From: Veillonellaceae bacterium
Lineage (GTDB): Bacteria > Bacillota_C > Negativicutes > UBA1444
NCBI GenBank assembly: GCA_012798135.1
Contig: JAAZNU010000022.1
Coordinates: 47,063-111,062, forward strand
Reading direction: 5' to 3'
DNA length: 64,000 bases
Part shown: piece after piece, positions 37,870-47,725 of the stretch
Numbering within the stretch: position 1 is the first letter of the stretch
Layout: each line of letters begins with the position of its first letter
The notes under the pieces: generated by a model
Told to the model about the DNA's origin: nothing
Seen by the model: only the letters and a program-made list of their open reading frames with translations
The model's database searches: none
Translations under genes and position numbers: made by a program

Positions 37870-38625
37870 ATGCTGAAAATCGAGAACTTGTCGGTTTCGG
37901 TAGGCGACAGGCCTATCCTGCATGATGTTAACCTTGAAATTAAGCTTGGACAGGTGCATGTCCTGTTCGGACCCAATGGAACGGGAAAATCGACTTTGAT
38001 TGGCGCTATTATGGGTTTTCCTCGTTATCGGATCACGAAGGGGAAAATCTGGTTTAAGGGAATTGATGTTACGGACGCCCCGGTCTACGAACGTGCTCGG
38101 GCCGGGATTGGCGTCATGATTCAGCGCCCGCCGACGGTTAGGGGACTAACGGTGCGTCAGATGGTCGGCATCTGTTCCCGACAGCAAGCGAATGCGGATG
38201 TTTTGGCCGCTAAGCTCAATATGACCGACTTTTTGGAGCGTAATGTTAATGAAGGATTTTCCGGCGGCGAGATCAAGCGATCGGAACTGTTGCAGCTCAC
38301 AGCGCAAAAACCCGATCTTTTACTGCTCGACGAACCGGAATCCGGTGTCGATATCGAAAACATCGCACTCGTCGGCGAGGCAGCGAATCGAATTTTATTG
38401 CGAGGACAGACGGATGGGCAGGAAGGGTCTATGCGCAAGCAACGGACAGAGCGGACCAAATCCGGCCTCATTATTACCCATACTGGGCATATTCTTCAAT
38501 ATGTGCCGGCGGATGTCGCCCATGTGATGTATAAAGGGACCCTTTCCTGCAGTGGCAACGCCCAAGAGATGTTGCAGTGCATCCAGCACAAAGGCTATGA
38601 AGAATGTATTCGCTGTGCGATCTGA
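37870..38625 (+). CDS. sufC: Fe-S cluster assembly ATPase SufC
   Basis: A 251-residue ABC-type ATPase: Walker A GPNGTGKST near residue 38, signature FSGGEIKRSE near 130 and Walker B LLLLDEPESGVD near 153. The segment after Walker B that fits SufB/SufD is present. It powers the SufB scaffold in cluster assembly. A short charged insert (GQTDGQEGSMRKQRTERTKS) sits near residue 178. It is 22 nt after secA and is followed by sufB; no sufS, sufU or sufD is present. Confidence 0.9.
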   Translation: MLKIENLSVSVGDRPILHDVNLEIKLGQVHVLFGPNGTGKSTLIGAIMGFPRYRITKGKIWFKGIDVTDAPVYERARAGIGVMIQRPPTVRGLTVRQMVGICSRQQANADVLAAKLNMTDFLERNVNEGFSGGEIKRSELLQLTAQKPDLLLLDEPESGVDIENIALVGEAANRILLRGQTDGQEGSMRKQRTERTKSGLIITHTGHILQYVPADVAHVMYKGTLSCSGNAQEMLQCIQHKGYEECIRCAI

Positions 38626-38638
38626 GGAGGCGGGGTCG

Positions 38639-39865
38639 ATGAAAAAACAGGACATTTTGAAGGAAAAGGCCAAGGTGGCGATTGACAAAAAGGCCGTCTA
38701 TGGTGCTGACATTGACCTGGACAGTTTCCTTGAACACGGGAAGGAAGACGCTCCAGTGCCTGATTTGACCGCCTTGCCGGCAAATCAGCGAAAGCAGCTG
38801 GAAACGATCGGCCTTGATACATCCGGAACGGGTCGGGCCGGGACTTATATGCAGATGGACCATTCGGTGTCACACTGCGACGTGGCCGCTGACGGAGTGG
38901 AAATTATGTCCACCGATGCGGCGCTCGAGTGTCACGACTGGCTGACTGACTACTGGTGGCGGGCAGTGGCGCCGGATGCCGACAAATATACGGCGCGGGC
39001 GGCGTTGCATCAAGAACACGGCTATTTCATCAGGGCCTTGCCAGGACGGAAGATCCCGGAACCGGTGCAGGCCTGTCTCTACATTGGTCAGGAAGGCCTG
39101 ATCCAAGACGTGCATAATCTGATCATCGTTGAAGAGGGCGCGGAACTCCATGTCATTACCGGCTGCGCTACTGATCCCAACATAAAAAAAGGCGCCCATA
39201 TCGGCATCAGTGAATTTTATGTCAAAAAGGGCGGTAAGCTGACCTTTACCATGATCCATCGCTGGGGCGAAGAGATCTCGGTTCGTCCGCGTACCGGCGT
39301 GGTCGTTGAAGCGGACGGCCTGTTTATTTCCAATTATGTATGCATGCAGAAAGTCAAGGATATTCAAATGTATCCGAGTACCCGTTTAACCGCACCGGGG
39401 GCTGTGGCCCGAATCAACTCGATTTTGGTGGCGCCGCCCGGCTCGCACATGGATGTTGGGGGAAGGGTGATTCTGGAATCGCCGGGTACCAAGGCGGAGA
39501 TTGTAGCCCGGACCATTTCCACCGGCGGCGTGATTATTAACCGCGGCCATTTGGTGGGTAACGCCCCAGAGTCCAAGGCGCATTTGGAGTGCCACGGTCT
39601 GTTGCTTTCGCCCGGTGGCGTTATTCATGCCGTGCCGGAACTGGAAGCCCGGACGGATAATGCGGAACTGAGCCATGAAGCCGCAGTCGGCAAAATTGCT
39701 CCCGAAGAAATCGAGTATCTGATGGCGCGCGGCTTGGATGAAGAAGAGGCAGTGGCCACCATCGTCAGAGGATTTTTGAATGTAAATATTGAGGGGATTC
39801 CCGCATCGTTGGCGCGTGAGATTGACCGCGCGGTCAGTGAATTTGCAGTAAATAAGGGAGCTTGA
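38639..39865 (+). CDS. sufB: Fe-S scaffold protein SufB/SufD family
   Basis: A 408-residue SufBD-fold protein: N-terminal helical part, then a right-handed parallel beta-helix (IIVEEGAELHVITGCATDP, KKGAHIGISEFYVKKGGKLTF and so on) and a helical C-terminus with the family-typical LMARGLDEEEAVATIVRGFL. Scaffold partner of SufC. The pair without SufD, SufS or SufU is the two-component form found in many anaerobes and methanogens (also called SmsCB). The start is ATG after GAGGCGGGG at 5 nt. Coupled in tandem to sufC. Confidence 0.88.
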   Translation: MKKQDILKEKAKVAIDKKAVYGADIDLDSFLEHGKEDAPVPDLTALPANQRKQLETIGLDTSGTGRAGTYMQMDHSVSHCDVAADGVEIMSTDAALECHDWLTDYWWRAVAPDADKYTARAALHQEHGYFIRALPGRKIPEPVQACLYIGQEGLIQDVHNLIIVEEGAELHVITGCATDPNIKKGAHIGISEFYVKKGGKLTFTMIHRWGEEISVRPRTGVVVEADGLFISNYVCMQKVKDIQMYPSTRLTAPGAVARINSILVAPPGSHMDVGGRVILESPGTKAEIVARTISTGGVIINRGHLVGNAPESKAHLECHGLLLSPGGVIHAVPELEARTDNAELSHEAAVGKIAPEEIEYLMARGLDEEEAVATIVRGFLNVNIEGIPASLAREIDRAVSEFAVNKGA

Positions 39866-39949
39866 TTGGCTCGCGCCCCGCTTAATAATTCAGTAAGCGT
39901 TCTGGAAATACAGGGGATGATTCCCCGATTAATTAGGAGTGAAGCAACG

Positions 39950-41051
39950 TTGTTATTGTCAGAATGGAAAGGTACTATTGAAGAATTAGGTCGCCAAGTG
40001 GAAGAACTCAGGGGGTCTCTTTGACGTCGCCGAAAAAGAAATTCAGATTGGCCGACTGGAACGGTTGGCAGGAGCCCCGGATTTATGGGAAGATCCCCAG
40101 GCCGCGCAGAAAGTGATGCAGGATATTACAACCCTGAAGGGCCCGGTGGAGCAGTATTACGGTTTGAAAAACCGGCGGGACGATATCTTGGCTCTTTGGG
40201 AGCTGGGGATGGAAGAAAACGACGACAGCGTGCAAGCAGAACTGGAAACGGAAATTCGCGAACTGCGTCATGACATTGAACAGCTTCAGCTGTCCTTGAT
40301 GTTGTCTGGCGAGTATGACGCCAACAATGCGATTTTAACCCTTCATGCCGGAGCCGGTGGAACAGAAGCTCAGGATTGGGCGCAGATGCTGCTTCGGATG
40401 TATGTACGTTGGGCGGAACGAAATCATTACAAAGTGGAAACGCTGGATTTTCAGGACGGGGACGAGGCGGGCGTTAAGAGCGCCACGCTTCTGATTTCCG
40501 GTCGTAATTCCTATGGTTATTTGAAAGCCGAAAAAGGCGTGCATCGCTTGGTACGCATTTCACCGTTCGATGCCAATGCTCGACGCCATACTTCGTTTGC
40601 AGCAATTGATGTGATGCCGGAAATTGATGACAATGTTGAAATCGAGATTCGCCCGGAAGACTTGAAAGTCGATACCTTTCGGGCGGGGGGAGCTGGCGGG
40701 CAGCACATCAATAAGACAGACTCGGCGGTGCGGATGACCCACCTGCCCACCGGGGTTATTGTGCAATGCCAGAACGAACGATCACAAATTCAGAACCGGG
40801 AACAGTGCATGCGCCTCCTGCGCGCCAAGTTATTCGAGCTGGAGCAGGAACGGCAGGCGGCAGAAAAGGCCGAGATCGCCGGTGACTATCAGAAAATCGA
40901 ATGGGGAAGCCAAATCCGTTCGTATGTCTTCCATCCCTACAGCATGGTTAAGGATCATCGGACCAGTTTTGAGACCGGTAATGTTCAGGCTGTGATGGAT
41001 GGGGATTTGGATGGCTTTATTGAGGCGTATTTGAAACAAAAGTTAATGTAG
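39950..41051 (+). CDS. prfB: Peptide chain release factor 2 with programmed +1 frameshift
   Basis: RF2 terminates translation at TGA and TAA. The first segment starts at TTG 39950 (AGGAG at 10 nt) and runs 24 codons to CTT at 40019-40021, followed by an in-frame TGA; the main part continues in the +1 frame from 40023. The site carries the internal Shine-Dalgarno-like AGGGGG, then TCT CTT TGA C, the classic autoregulatory RF2 signal. The full product is 366 residues, with the RF2 specificity motif SPF near residue 204 and GGQ near residue 248. It is not a pseudogene. Confidence 0.95.
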
Positions 41052-41060
41052 GAGGAAGCT

Positions 41061-41738
41061 GTGTCGAAAAAAATGGTTTTGATTGGGCTAGTTGTTGTCT
41101 TTGCTGTTTTCAGCGAACTCATTACCCCCTGGATTGCCTCGTATTGGCTGGACAGCGCTTTGACCAAACTTATGCCGGCCCAGCAACATCATGTTTCGGC
41201 GCGCTCATTTCCCGGAATTGCACTTTGGCAAGGACATTTTGATGGCGTTGAGGCTGTTGCCGGCGATGCTCGGCTGGACGGGTTAAATTTACGGGAAGTT
41301 CGGATTAAGATTGCCGACGCCCGGCTGAACATGGGGCATCTGGTTTCGGACCGGCAGGTAACGGTACGAAAGGTCAGAGAGCTAGATGTTGTGATTAGGG
41401 TGACGGAGAAGGATCTGGCCGAGTATTTGGGGAAAAAAGTGAAAGAAGTCAAAAACCCGACCGTCAAAATTCTGGCGGACAAGATTCAGATTAGAAGCGA
41501 CATCGATTTGGGGCTTTTGAAGTTGGCGGTGGGCGTGGATGGAAAAGTAATAGGCGATGCCCAATCAATCCGGTTTCAAAGCGATCACCTGGAAGTTAAA
41601 AATACCGGCGGAATCAATTTTGGCGCATTGCTTGCCGAAATTCCTCTGGTGGATTTGACTCGTCTGCCGTTTCAAGTTGCTGTCCGCAAAGTCGTCATGG
41701 AACCGGGGTTCCTCACCATTTACGCTGACAACCGTTGA
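41061..41738 (+). CDS. DUF2993/LmeA-like lipid-binding envelope protein
   Basis: A 225-residue protein with one N-terminal membrane segment (about 5-22) and a soluble beta-rich domain resembling DUF2993 (LmeA in mycobacteria, which binds phospholipids in the envelope). GTG start after GGAGG at 6 nt. It leads the run DUF2993, DUF5693, csaB, ftsE, ftsX, which suggests a place in cell-envelope lipid or polymer handling. The family assignment is by overall pattern, not a sharp motif. Confidence 0.7.
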   Translation: MSKKMVLIGLVVVFAVFSELITPWIASYWLDSALTKLMPAQQHHVSARSFPGIALWQGHFDGVEAVAGDARLDGLNLREVRIKIADARLNMGHLVSDRQVTVRKVRELDVVIRVTEKDLAEYLGKKVKEVKNPTVKILADKIQIRSDIDLGLLKLAVGVDGKVIGDAQSIRFQSDHLEVKNTGGINFGALLAEIPLVDLTRLPFQVAVRKVVMEPGFLTIYADNR

Positions 41739-41766
41739 TTAGCCGATTTATAAGGTGGAATGAATT

Positions 41767-43827
41767 TTGCTGGTCTTTCGATATAATCGAATTCTTGTCG
41801 CCCTGATCGTCTTGGGCTTGGTTGCAGCGCTGGCGGTATGCTGGCAGCGCGATAAAATTGAACGGATGAATACACAGGTCGAGATTGTGTCGGACTACGA
41901 GGAAATCGTGGAAATGGCCAGAATCGACGGTATTCCCTTGCAGGCGGCATTACGTCAGCTTAAGGCAGCTGGCTTGACATCATTGGCTATTTATGAGACA
42001 ACCCTGGAAAAGTTGGCGGCGGAGGGGGTTGTGACTGCCGTATCGACGACCCAGATGCTGCACAGTTATCATGCGGGAACATTGAACAATTGGTGGTGGC
42101 GTAACGAGGTCGAGTCCGGACGCTTGGCGGCCGGACAGGTTTATGTCCTGGACCGGGAAACGGATCGTTTTGCCGAAGTGCAAAGCGATTTGGAACGACG
42201 AGTCGGCAAGCACCGGATAAAATACTATAATGAAGGTGGCCGCCGTTTCTTGATTGTCGATGCGCCGTTTGAATCGTTGATCAAATGGAACCTGGGATTG
42301 CCGGTGGCGGAGATGCAGACGGCAGCGTCGAACGGGTTTCTCGTGTTGGCCAGACCAACCAACTATCTGAAAGTCACCCCCGATGATGTGAGAGCAGTGT
42401 TTGAGCGGATTGATTCCGTGGGCTCCGCAGTAACCGGCCTTTATTTTGTCGGAGAAGAAGTACTTGGGTTTCCGAATCAACTGCCTTTGGTGGCCGCCGA
42501 AATGAAAAAGCGCGGTATTACTCTTGGTATGTTGGAACATTATACCCAGCTTCAATTCAACATGCAGGACGGCATGTTCGATTTGGCGAGGCTGTCGGAT
42601 TACTCCGTGGCCCGTTTGCATCAGTTACTGAAGGTGGAACAGCCAAAACTGTCAGTTCAGGAAGCGGTCCATCGACAGGTGTTGGGAAGCCGGGAACGAA
42701 ATATCCGGATGCAGTACCTGAAAATGTATCAACGACCGTTACCGGGCAAAAACTTGACCGAAACCCATGTGGCTTATGTCAGTGGAGTCAAACAAGGATT
42801 GGAATCTTTCGACGTTCCGACCGGACCGGCAACGGTTTTTGTTTCCTATCGGCCACAGCCGTTGCTGTTGCTGTTGATTACCATCGGTATGGTGGCGGCA
42901 GCTGTTTTGCTGGCCAGCGTTGCGGTTCCCTTGCCGCGCCGCTTGCAATATGGCTTACTTGTTTTGGGATCGTTGATTTTAGGCGTGCCGTTGTTTTTCG
43001 GTCGAGCCGTGTTGGTTCGCCAAGTCACGGCTCTGGGCAGTGCGACATTGTTCCCGGTGTTGGCAATGACTTGGCAACTGGATTGCTGGCGTGCGTCGGC
43101 GCCACGCGGCGGCGCTCCCGTATGGCGAATTTTGCGGGATGGATTGACCGGGATTAGCCGAACTTTTTTGTTGGCACTGATTGGCGGGGTATATTTGGCG
43201 GCTGTTTTGGCTGACACCGAGTTTTTGCTGGAGATGGAAATTTTTCGCGGCGTAAAATTAACGTTTGTTCTGCCCCTGTTGTTGATTAGTATCGTCTATC
43301 TGACCAGATTTAATCTATTTCCGGGCGTTGATGCCGATGACTCCCGACACTTGTGGGCAAAATTGCTGCATGTGTTGGATTATCCGGCTTATATCAAAAC
43401 ACTGTTGGCATTTGGCGCGGCGGCTGGGGTTGCTTATGTGTTTGTCGGACGCTCCGGACATTCGGCCGGAGTTCCCGTACCGGAAATTGAGATCAAATTG
43501 CGCCGGTTTCTGGAAGTCACAATGTATGCCCGGCCGCGGGAAAAAGAATTTCTTATCGGTCATCCGGCTTTTTTGATGGCGGTTATGGCTCTCTACAGAA
43601 ATTGGCCGCGATTTTTTCATTTTGCATTTGTTGTCGCGGCGACTATTGCCCAAGGTTCATTGGTGGAAACTTTTGCCCATATGAGAACCCCTTTTCTGAT
43701 GTCCTTGATCCGTGGCGCCAATGGGCTGCTGTTGGGTGCACTATTGGGTGTGGTGGCAGTTTTGACGTTTCACTGGCTACAGTCGCTGACCTTTGTATTG
43801 GGAAGGAGACTGCCCACGGATGAGTAA
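41767..43827 (+). CDS. DUF5693-family polytopic membrane protein
   Basis: A 686-residue protein. After an N-terminal membrane anchor (about 8-27) comes a large extracytoplasmic part (to about residue 355), then about eight membrane segments to the end. Such DUF5693 proteins are encoded beside csaB in many Bacillota with S-layers. Function is unproven; a role in exporting or modifying the secondary wall polymer is a reasonable inference. The start is TTG; the stop overlaps the csaB start by 8 nt, so they are translationally coupled. Confidence 0.75.
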   Translation: MLVFRYNRILVALIVLGLVAALAVCWQRDKIERMNTQVEIVSDYEEIVEMARIDGIPLQAALRQLKAAGLTSLAIYETTLEKLAAEGVVTAVSTTQMLHSYHAGTLNNWWWRNEVESGRLAAGQVYVLDRETDRFAEVQSDLERRVGKHRIKYYNEGGRRFLIVDAPFESLIKWNLGLPVAEMQTAASNGFLVLARPTNYLKVTPDDVRAVFERIDSVGSAVTGLYFVGEEVLGFPNQLPLVAAEMKKRGITLGMLEHYTQLQFNMQDGMFDLARLSDYSVARLHQLLKVEQPKLSVQEAVHRQVLGSRERNIRMQYLKMYQRPLPGKNLTETHVAYVSGVKQGLESFDVPTGPATVFVSYRPQPLLLLLITIGMVAAAVLLASVAVPLPRRLQYGLLVLGSLILGVPLFFGRAVLVRQVTALGSATLFPVLAMTWQLDCWRASAPRGGAPVWRILRDGLTGISRTFLLALIGGVYLAAVLADTEFLLEMEIFRGVKLTFVLPLLLISIVYLTRFNLFPGVDADDSRHLWAKLLHVLDYPAYIKTLLAFGAAAGVAYVFVGRSGHSAGVPVPEIEIKLRRFLEVTMYARPREKEFLIGHPAFLMAVMALYRNWPRFFHFAFVVAATIAQGSLVETFAHMRTPFLMSLIRGANGLLLGALLGVVAVLTFHWLQSLTFVLGRRLPTDE

Positions 43828-44953
43828 ACTGGTTATTTCGGGCTACTATGGTTTTGGCAATGCGGGTGATGAAGCTATGCTGCTGGCCATGGTCGGTACA
43901 TTACGCGCGATAGAGCCGACGCTTGATATTACCGTTATTTCCGGTAACCCGGCGGATACTAGTCAACGCTACGGCGTATCGGCAGTTCATCGGCTAAATA
44001 TTGGGGGAATCGTCAGAGCCGTCTGGCGCTGTGATTTGCTGATCAGCGGCGGCGGTAGTCTACTGCAGGATGTAACCAGCGGCCGGAGCATTTTTTATTA
44101 CCTTGGCATCATGCAGCTAGCTTGTTGGCTTGGACGGCCGATCATGCTTTATGCCCAGGGGATCGGGCCGATTCGCAGCCGTTTGGCGCGGGCTTTCATG
44201 CGGCACGTCGGTAACCGCGTGGCAATCGGCACAGTGCGGGACAAAGGCTCTTTGACTGAATTGGCGGGGCTGGGAGTGAATAAACCGAAAGTCACGGTTA
44301 CCGCCGATCCCGTTTTGGCCTTGACACCACCTTCGCCAGATTTGGGCCAAAAATTAATTTCTGCGCTGAGCTTGACGGGAGAAGGCCCATTGATCGGATT
44401 CTCTGTTCGCGAGTGGCAAGAATGCGATCATTATAAGGATGTTTTTGCCGCGGTGGCAGACCGTTTGGCTGTGGAACTGAGCGCCCGGATCGTCTTTATT
44501 CCTATGCAGTGGCCCGATGACGTGGTGGCAGCCCGGCGAGTAGCCGGCCGGATGAAGCAGCCACATGGCGTAATCGAGAAAAAATGTGATACCACCGAGT
44601 TGCTCTCATTGGTCCGCAATCTGGACTTATTAGTGGGGGTACGTTTACATGCCCTGATTTTTGCAGCGGTCACAGAGAGACCCTTTGTCGGCGTGTCCTA
44701 CGATCCCAAAATTGAGCGATTTCTCGAAATGCTGGGCGAGCAGCACGTGGGTACGTTGCTTGATTTGACGGTCGAAGGGCTTATGGAAAAAATTTTGCAA
44801 GTAAAAAACGACACTTTGTCGATCAAACGACGACAACAGCGGGTGGCTGAGCTAAGAAGCCAAGCCTTGTGCAATGCCTCCTGCGTTCTGAATTTGCTTG
44901 CCGAAAAAGGGGAAAAAGTCTTCTTGTCGAATAGAGACAAAGTTAAATTATGA
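43820..44953 (+). CDS. csaB: Polysaccharide pyruvyl transferase CsaB
   Basis: A 377-residue enzyme adding a pyruvyl ketal from phosphoenolpyruvate to a wall polymer, which SLH-domain proteins then bind. The N-terminal SGYYGFGNAGDEAML loop, LLISGGGSLLQDVTSGRSI near residue 75 and the C-terminal GVRLHALIFAA near 280 are typical. The ATG overlaps the end of the DUF5693 gene, with AAGGAGA upstream. Its presence predicts S-layer or SLH-anchored proteins elsewhere in the genome. Confidence 0.92.
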   Translation: MSKLVISGYYGFGNAGDEAMLLAMVGTLRAIEPTLDITVISGNPADTSQRYGVSAVHRLNIGGIVRAVWRCDLLISGGGSLLQDVTSGRSIFYYLGIMQLACWLGRPIMLYAQGIGPIRSRLARAFMRHVGNRVAIGTVRDKGSLTELAGLGVNKPKVTVTADPVLALTPPSPDLGQKLISALSLTGEGPLIGFSVREWQECDHYKDVFAAVADRLAVELSARIVFIPMQWPDDVVAARRVAGRMKQPHGVIEKKCDTTELLSLVRNLDLLVGVRLHALIFAAVTERPFVGVSYDPKIERFLEMLGEQHVGTLLDLTVEGLMEKILQVKNDTLSIKRRQQRVAELRSQALCNASCVLNLLAEKGEKVFLSNRDKVKL

Positions 44954-44981
44954 ATCGAAATAGTAGGAGCGCTGGTTCATT

Positions 44982-45668
44982 TTGATACAGTTGATGGAAG
45001 TTACAAAGATATTTGATGATGGGTTTGTTGCTTTGCAGAATTTGACCCTGAAGATTGGCAAGGGTGAATTTGCGTTTGTCGTTGGTCCTAGCGGCGCCGG
45101 CAAGTCGACGCTGATCAAGTTGCTGTTTCGGGAACAGTTGGTGACTTCGGGTGAAATTATCGTCAACGGCAGAAACTTGAGTGAGTTGCAGCCTCAGGAA
45201 ATCCCATATTTCCGACGATCCCTCGGCATCGTCTTTCAGGATTTCCGGCTTTTGCCGGATAAAACTTGCTATGAAAACGTTGCGTTTGCCATGCGGGTCA
45301 TCGAGGCATCTCGCCGCGACATTCAACGCCGGGTCAAACATGTTCTGGATCTGGTGGGATTACTGCCGAAGGCCAAGATTTATCCGGCGCAACTTTCGGG
45401 CGGCGAACAGCAACGGGTAGCGATTGCGCGCGCCATTGTCAATAATCCGGCGGTTTTGATTGCGGACGAACCCACAGGAAATCTTGATCCGGAGACCTCT
45501 TGGGAGACTATGAAAATTTTTGATCGGATTAATCAAACCGGAACCACCATTTTAATGGTCACCCATGACAAACCGATTGTGGACCAAATGATGAAGCGGG
45601 TTATTGCCTTGGAAAATGGTCGTATCACCCGTGACGAGTCTAAGGGAGCCTATGGTTATGAAGATTAG
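44982..45668 (+). CDS. ftsE: Cell division ATP-binding protein FtsE
   Basis: A 228-residue ABC ATPase: Walker [15 protein letters not shown] near residue 34, signature [13 protein letters not shown] near 137 and Walker [12 protein letters not shown] near 160. With FtsX it activates septal or sidewall murein hydrolases from inside the cell. A TTG start is used, 11 nt after AGGAG; the ATG four codons later is an alternative. It overlaps ftsX by 11 nt and belongs to the csaB-ftsEX-murein hydrolase run. Confidence 0.95.
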   Translation: MIQLMEVTKIFDDGFVALQNLTLKIGKGEFAFVVGPSGAGKSTLIKLLFREQLVTSGEIIVNGRNLSELQPQEIPYFRRSLGIVFQDFRLLPDKTCYENVAFAMRVIEASRRDIQRRVKHVLDLVGLLPKAKIYPAQLSGGEQQRVAIARAIVNNPAVLIADEPTGNLDPETSWETMKIFDRINQTGTTILMVTHDKPIVDQMMKRVIALENGRITRDESKGAYGYED

Positions 45669-46545
45669 CACAGCGGAATATTTTATCACCGAGTCGTTTC
45701 ACTCTGTCAGGCGAAACGGATTAATGAGCGTGGCATCTTTGATGACAGTGGCGTTGTCGTTGCTCATATTGGGTATTTTCACCGTTATGGTCTTCAATTT
45801 GAATCATATGGCTTCGATTTTGGAATCTCAAGTGCAGGTTACTGTCTATCTGCAAGATTCACTGAGTGATGTCGAGATGCGGGAAGTGGGAACCAGGATT
45901 ACCAAACTGCCTGGTGTAACTCGGGTCACATTCGTTAACAAAGCGGAAGCCATGAACCGTTTCAAACAACGGTTGGGCGCTCAGCAGGGATTGCTGGCGG
46001 AGCTGGGCGAGGCCAATCCTTTGCCAAATTCGTTTGAAGTCAAAGTGGATCGTCCTGACCGAGTTAAACCGGTAGCATTGGCCATTGCTCAGTTGAAAGG
46101 CATTGAAGCGGCCCGATATGGGCAGGAAGTCGTCGAACAGCTGTTTAGCCTCACCCGGATGGTGAGAATTTTTGGTATGGTATTGATCGTTTTTTTGGGG
46201 TTGGCCGCTCTGTTCATCATTGTCAACACGATCAGACTGACCGTGTTCGCACGCCGCCGGGAAATTGGAATCATGAAATACGTGGGAGCGACCGATTGGT
46301 TCATTCGTTGGCCGTTTATCATTGAAGGGATTCTGTTGGGATCCTTGGGCGCGTGTATTTCGGCTATACTGTTAACACAGTTTTACAGTATGATGACCGG
46401 GCAGGTCCATGAATCGCTGGCATTTCTGCCGTTACTGCCACAATATCCGCTGATGGGATACGTGAATATTTTTTTGCTGCTCGCCGGAATGACGATCGGT
46501 GTTTTGGGTAGCATGATTTCGGTGAAAAAATTTTTGAAGGTCTGA
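45658..46545 (+). CDS. ftsX: Cell division protein FtsX
   Basis: A 295-residue membrane protein with four membrane segments: one near residue 22-42 before an extracytoplasmic domain, and three in the C-terminal half, as in all FtsX. The external domain contacts the murein hydrolase activator. The second ATG was chosen (AAGGGAG at 9 nt); the first, 6 nt upstream, is too near that site. The partner hydrolase gene follows 14 nt later. Confidence 0.93.
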   Translation: MKISTAEYFITESFHSVRRNGLMSVASLMTVALSLLILGIFTVMVFNLNHMASILESQVQVTVYLQDSLSDVEMREVGTRITKLPGVTRVTFVNKAEAMNRFKQRLGAQQGLLAELGEANPLPNSFEVKVDRPDRVKPVALAIAQLKGIEAARYGQEVVEQLFSLTRMVRIFGMVLIVFLGLAALFIIVNTIRLTVFARRREIGIMKYVGATDWFIRWPFIIEGILLGSLGACISAILLTQFYSMMTGQVHESLAFLPLLPQYPLMGYVNIFLLLAGMTIGVLGSMISVKKFLKV

Positions 46546-46559
46546 GTCGGGGGCGCGGA

Positions 46560-47705
46560 ATGCGAGATAATCTTTTTTCCCTTGAGAAAATAGTGTCAGT
46601 CATACTGTTGTTTTTGTTTGTCTGTTGCGTGGTTACTCCGGTTTGGGCGGATGAACTGGAAGACAAACAGCAAGAGTTGCTCAATATACAGCAGCAGATG
46701 GAAGATCAGCAGCGTCGGGCGGAACAGGCGCGGCACAAAGAACGCAGCGTTTCCGATCAACTGCGTCAGATTCAAGGGGAGCTGGACTCTGCACAAGGTG
46801 AATTCGACGCGATTAACGATCAACTGGAACATACTGAAGAACAAATCCAGGCCAACATTGAACTTTCCGTTCGTTTGGTCAAGCGGCTGGAAGCGCAGAC
46901 CAAAATCTTACATCGCCGGCTGCGGGATATATATAAGAATGGTCAGGTCAATTATCTGGACGTATTGTTCGGCGCGAAGGATTTTAATGACTTTGTCAGC
47001 CGGATGGATATTTTGAAGAAGATTCTGGCCTATGACAATGCCTTGATTCAGGGGACCAAAGCTGATCGGGCGGCATTGGCAAAGGCTAAGGAACAGCTGG
47101 AAACAGACAAAGTGAAGACCGTTGAACTGCGAAAGCTGGCCGCCGTGAAACGCGATCAGGTGGCGGCGCGACGTCAGGAGCGACAAGGTGTGCTCAATGC
47201 GGCGACTTATGAAAGGGAAACGGCCGAGCAAGCTTATCGGGAACTGATTGAGACATCCAAAGAAATTGAACAGATGATTCGACGGATTCAGTCGGGCGAG
47301 AAAAATGTGAGCGGTAGCACAGGAACAATGTTGTGGCCGGCGGAAGGGGAGATCACATCTCCGTTTGGCTGGCGAACCCATCCGATTTTCGGGACGCAAC
47401 GCCTGCATACGGGCATCGATATCGGCGCCGATTATGGCGACACCGTTCGTGCGGCGGATGGCGGGGTCGTGATTCATGCCGATTGGATGGGCGGTTACGG
47501 GAATGCTGTGATTATTGACCATGGCAATGGGATTTCTACGTTATATGCTCACAATTCCCAACTATTGGTCAGCGAAGGACAGGCTGTCGCTAAAGGGCAG
47601 GCTATTTCACGTGTCGGGTCTACGGGCTATTCCACCGGGCCGCATTTACACTTCGAGGTGCGCCAGAATGGAACGCCGGTGAATCCTTTGAATTTTTTGC
47701 CGTGA
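46560..47705 (+). CDS. EnvC/PcsB-like murein hydrolase with M23 peptidase domain
   Basis: A 381-residue exported protein: signal-type N-terminal segment (about 10-26, cut near VWADE), a long coiled coil (about 30-250) and a C-terminal M23 lysostaphin-type domain. The zinc ligands are kept (HTGIDIG near residue 283 and HLHFE near 362), so unlike E. coli EnvC it is likely an active endopeptidase. Coiled coil plus position after ftsEX indicate the FtsX-controlled hydrolase that splits the septum. Confidence 0.9.
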   Translation: MRDNLFSLEKIVSVILLFLFVCCVVTPVWADELEDKQQELLNIQQQMEDQQRRAEQARHKERSVSDQLRQIQGELDSAQGEFDAINDQLEHTEEQIQANIELSVRLVKRLEAQTKILHRRLRDIYKNGQVNYLDVLFGAKDFNDFVSRMDILKKILAYDNALIQGTKADRAALAKAKEQLETDKVKTVELRKLAAVKRDQVAARRQERQGVLNAATYERETAEQAYRELIETSKEIEQMIRRIQSGEKNVSGSTGTMLWPAEGEITSPFGWRTHPIFGTQRLHTGIDIGADYGDTVRAADGGVVIHADWMGGYGNAVIIDHGNGISTLYAHNSQLLVSEGQAVAKGQAISRVGSTGYSTGPHLHFEVRQNGTPVNPLNFLP

Positions 47706-47725
47706 TGTGGAATGAGGTGTAAATA

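Noticed and set aside
39950..41051. prfB as a disrupted gene
   Set aside because: The in-frame TGA sits exactly in the classic RF2 shift site with AGGGGG upstream, and both parts are conserved.
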